From Eublepharis macularius (taxonomy: Eukaryota; Chordata; Lepidosauria; Squamata; Eublepharidae): a stretch of 64,000 nt of DNA. Shown here one piece after another: positions 63,898 through 64,000 of this stretch (within the stretch, counting starts at the first letter, position 1; every line of letters begins with the position of its first letter). The position numbers and the translations under genes were made by a program. Where the stretch lies: the NCBI RefSeq assembly GCF_028583425.1, contig NC_072791.1, positions 31,131,368 to 31,195,367 on the forward strand, read 5' to 3'. The notes beneath the pieces were generated by a model. The model was not told the origin of the DNA. It saw nothing but the letters and a program-made list of their open reading frames with translations, and did no database searches.

Positions 63898-64000
63898 CTT
63901 TTTTTTTGTAATATATTTTTATTGGACGGGTCAACATATAGTCAAATTCAAATACAAATACAATCCATTTCAATTCCCCTGTATATATTTCCCCACCCCT
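63898..64000 (-). mobile_element. L1 3' end, runs off the window
   Basis: A T run (A tail) then TATTTTTATTGGACGGGTCA, i.e. TCCAATAAAAATA on the minus strand, followed by an L1-type 3' UTR with a CCCC-rich block. The rest of the element lies beyond position 64000. Confidence 0.75.

Overview
The window is 64 kb of vertebrate nuclear DNA, most likely from a squamate reptile (lizard, gecko or snake). The evidence is the repeat content: near-intact L1 LINEs next to CR1 3' ends, tRNA-derived and 5S-rRNA-derived SINEs of the reptile type, Penelope-like elements (PLEs) with GIY-YIG endonuclease, and many short hAT-like non-autonomous transposons. Species cannot be fixed from sequence alone. No host protein-coding exon could be supported; the only recognisable host gene is a processed copy of ribosomal protein RPL37A. 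The window reads as intergenic or deep intronic DNA built by nested insertions.

Layout. 0-2.2 kb: MITE-like elements with a CR1 3' end nested in one. 2.2-8.3 kb: nearly intact 6.1 kb L1 (+) with 16-bp target-site duplications (TSDs). 8.5-10.6 kb: SINE, decayed PLE fragment, solo LTR with perfect 5-bp TSD holding nested MITEs. 11.8-15.5 kb: 3.76 kb non-autonomous hAT element with perfect 8-bp TSD and an internal satellite-like array. 16.7-20 kb: CR1-like fragment, a perfect 80-bp-arm palindrome carrying a hammerhead-ribozyme core, a TIR transposon and MITEs. 20.8-21.6 kb: PLE (-) with an open GIY-YIG frame. 24-28.8 kb: SINEs, a likely LTR, a hAT MITE. 30.8-33.9 kb: palindromic MITE, hAT MITE, old L1 fragment, CR1 ends, a rearranged PLE. 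36.1-37.5 kb: probable LTR piece and the 5' end of a hAT transposon with an open BED-finger frame. 37.9-43.9 kb: MITEs, solo LTR, RPL37A retrocopy, internally deleted hAT transposase. 44-47 kb: microsatellites, 5S SINE, PLE. 47.2-53.3 kb: second full-length L1 (-), damaged, inside a tRNA SINE. 53.5-59.2 kb: PLE end with hammerhead, three 5S SINEs, palindromic MITEs, hAT MITE. 60-61.5 kb: an L1-type element with ORF1 only (HAL1-like), 20-bp TSD. 62.2-64 kb: old LINE ORF2 remnant split by CR1, and the 3' end of another L1 running off the window.

How the parts work together: L1 copies supply ORF1p and ORF2p (endonuclease plus reverse transcriptase); SINEs, the ORF1-only element and the RPL37A copy are likely products of LINE machinery acting in trans. 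hAT-like MITEs need a hAT transposase, of which only pieces remain here. PLE copies carry self-cleaving RNA motifs in their terminal repeats. The most interesting signals are the repeated hammerhead motifs, the perfect palindrome, the ORF1-only L1, and the large hAT element with internal tandem repeats.
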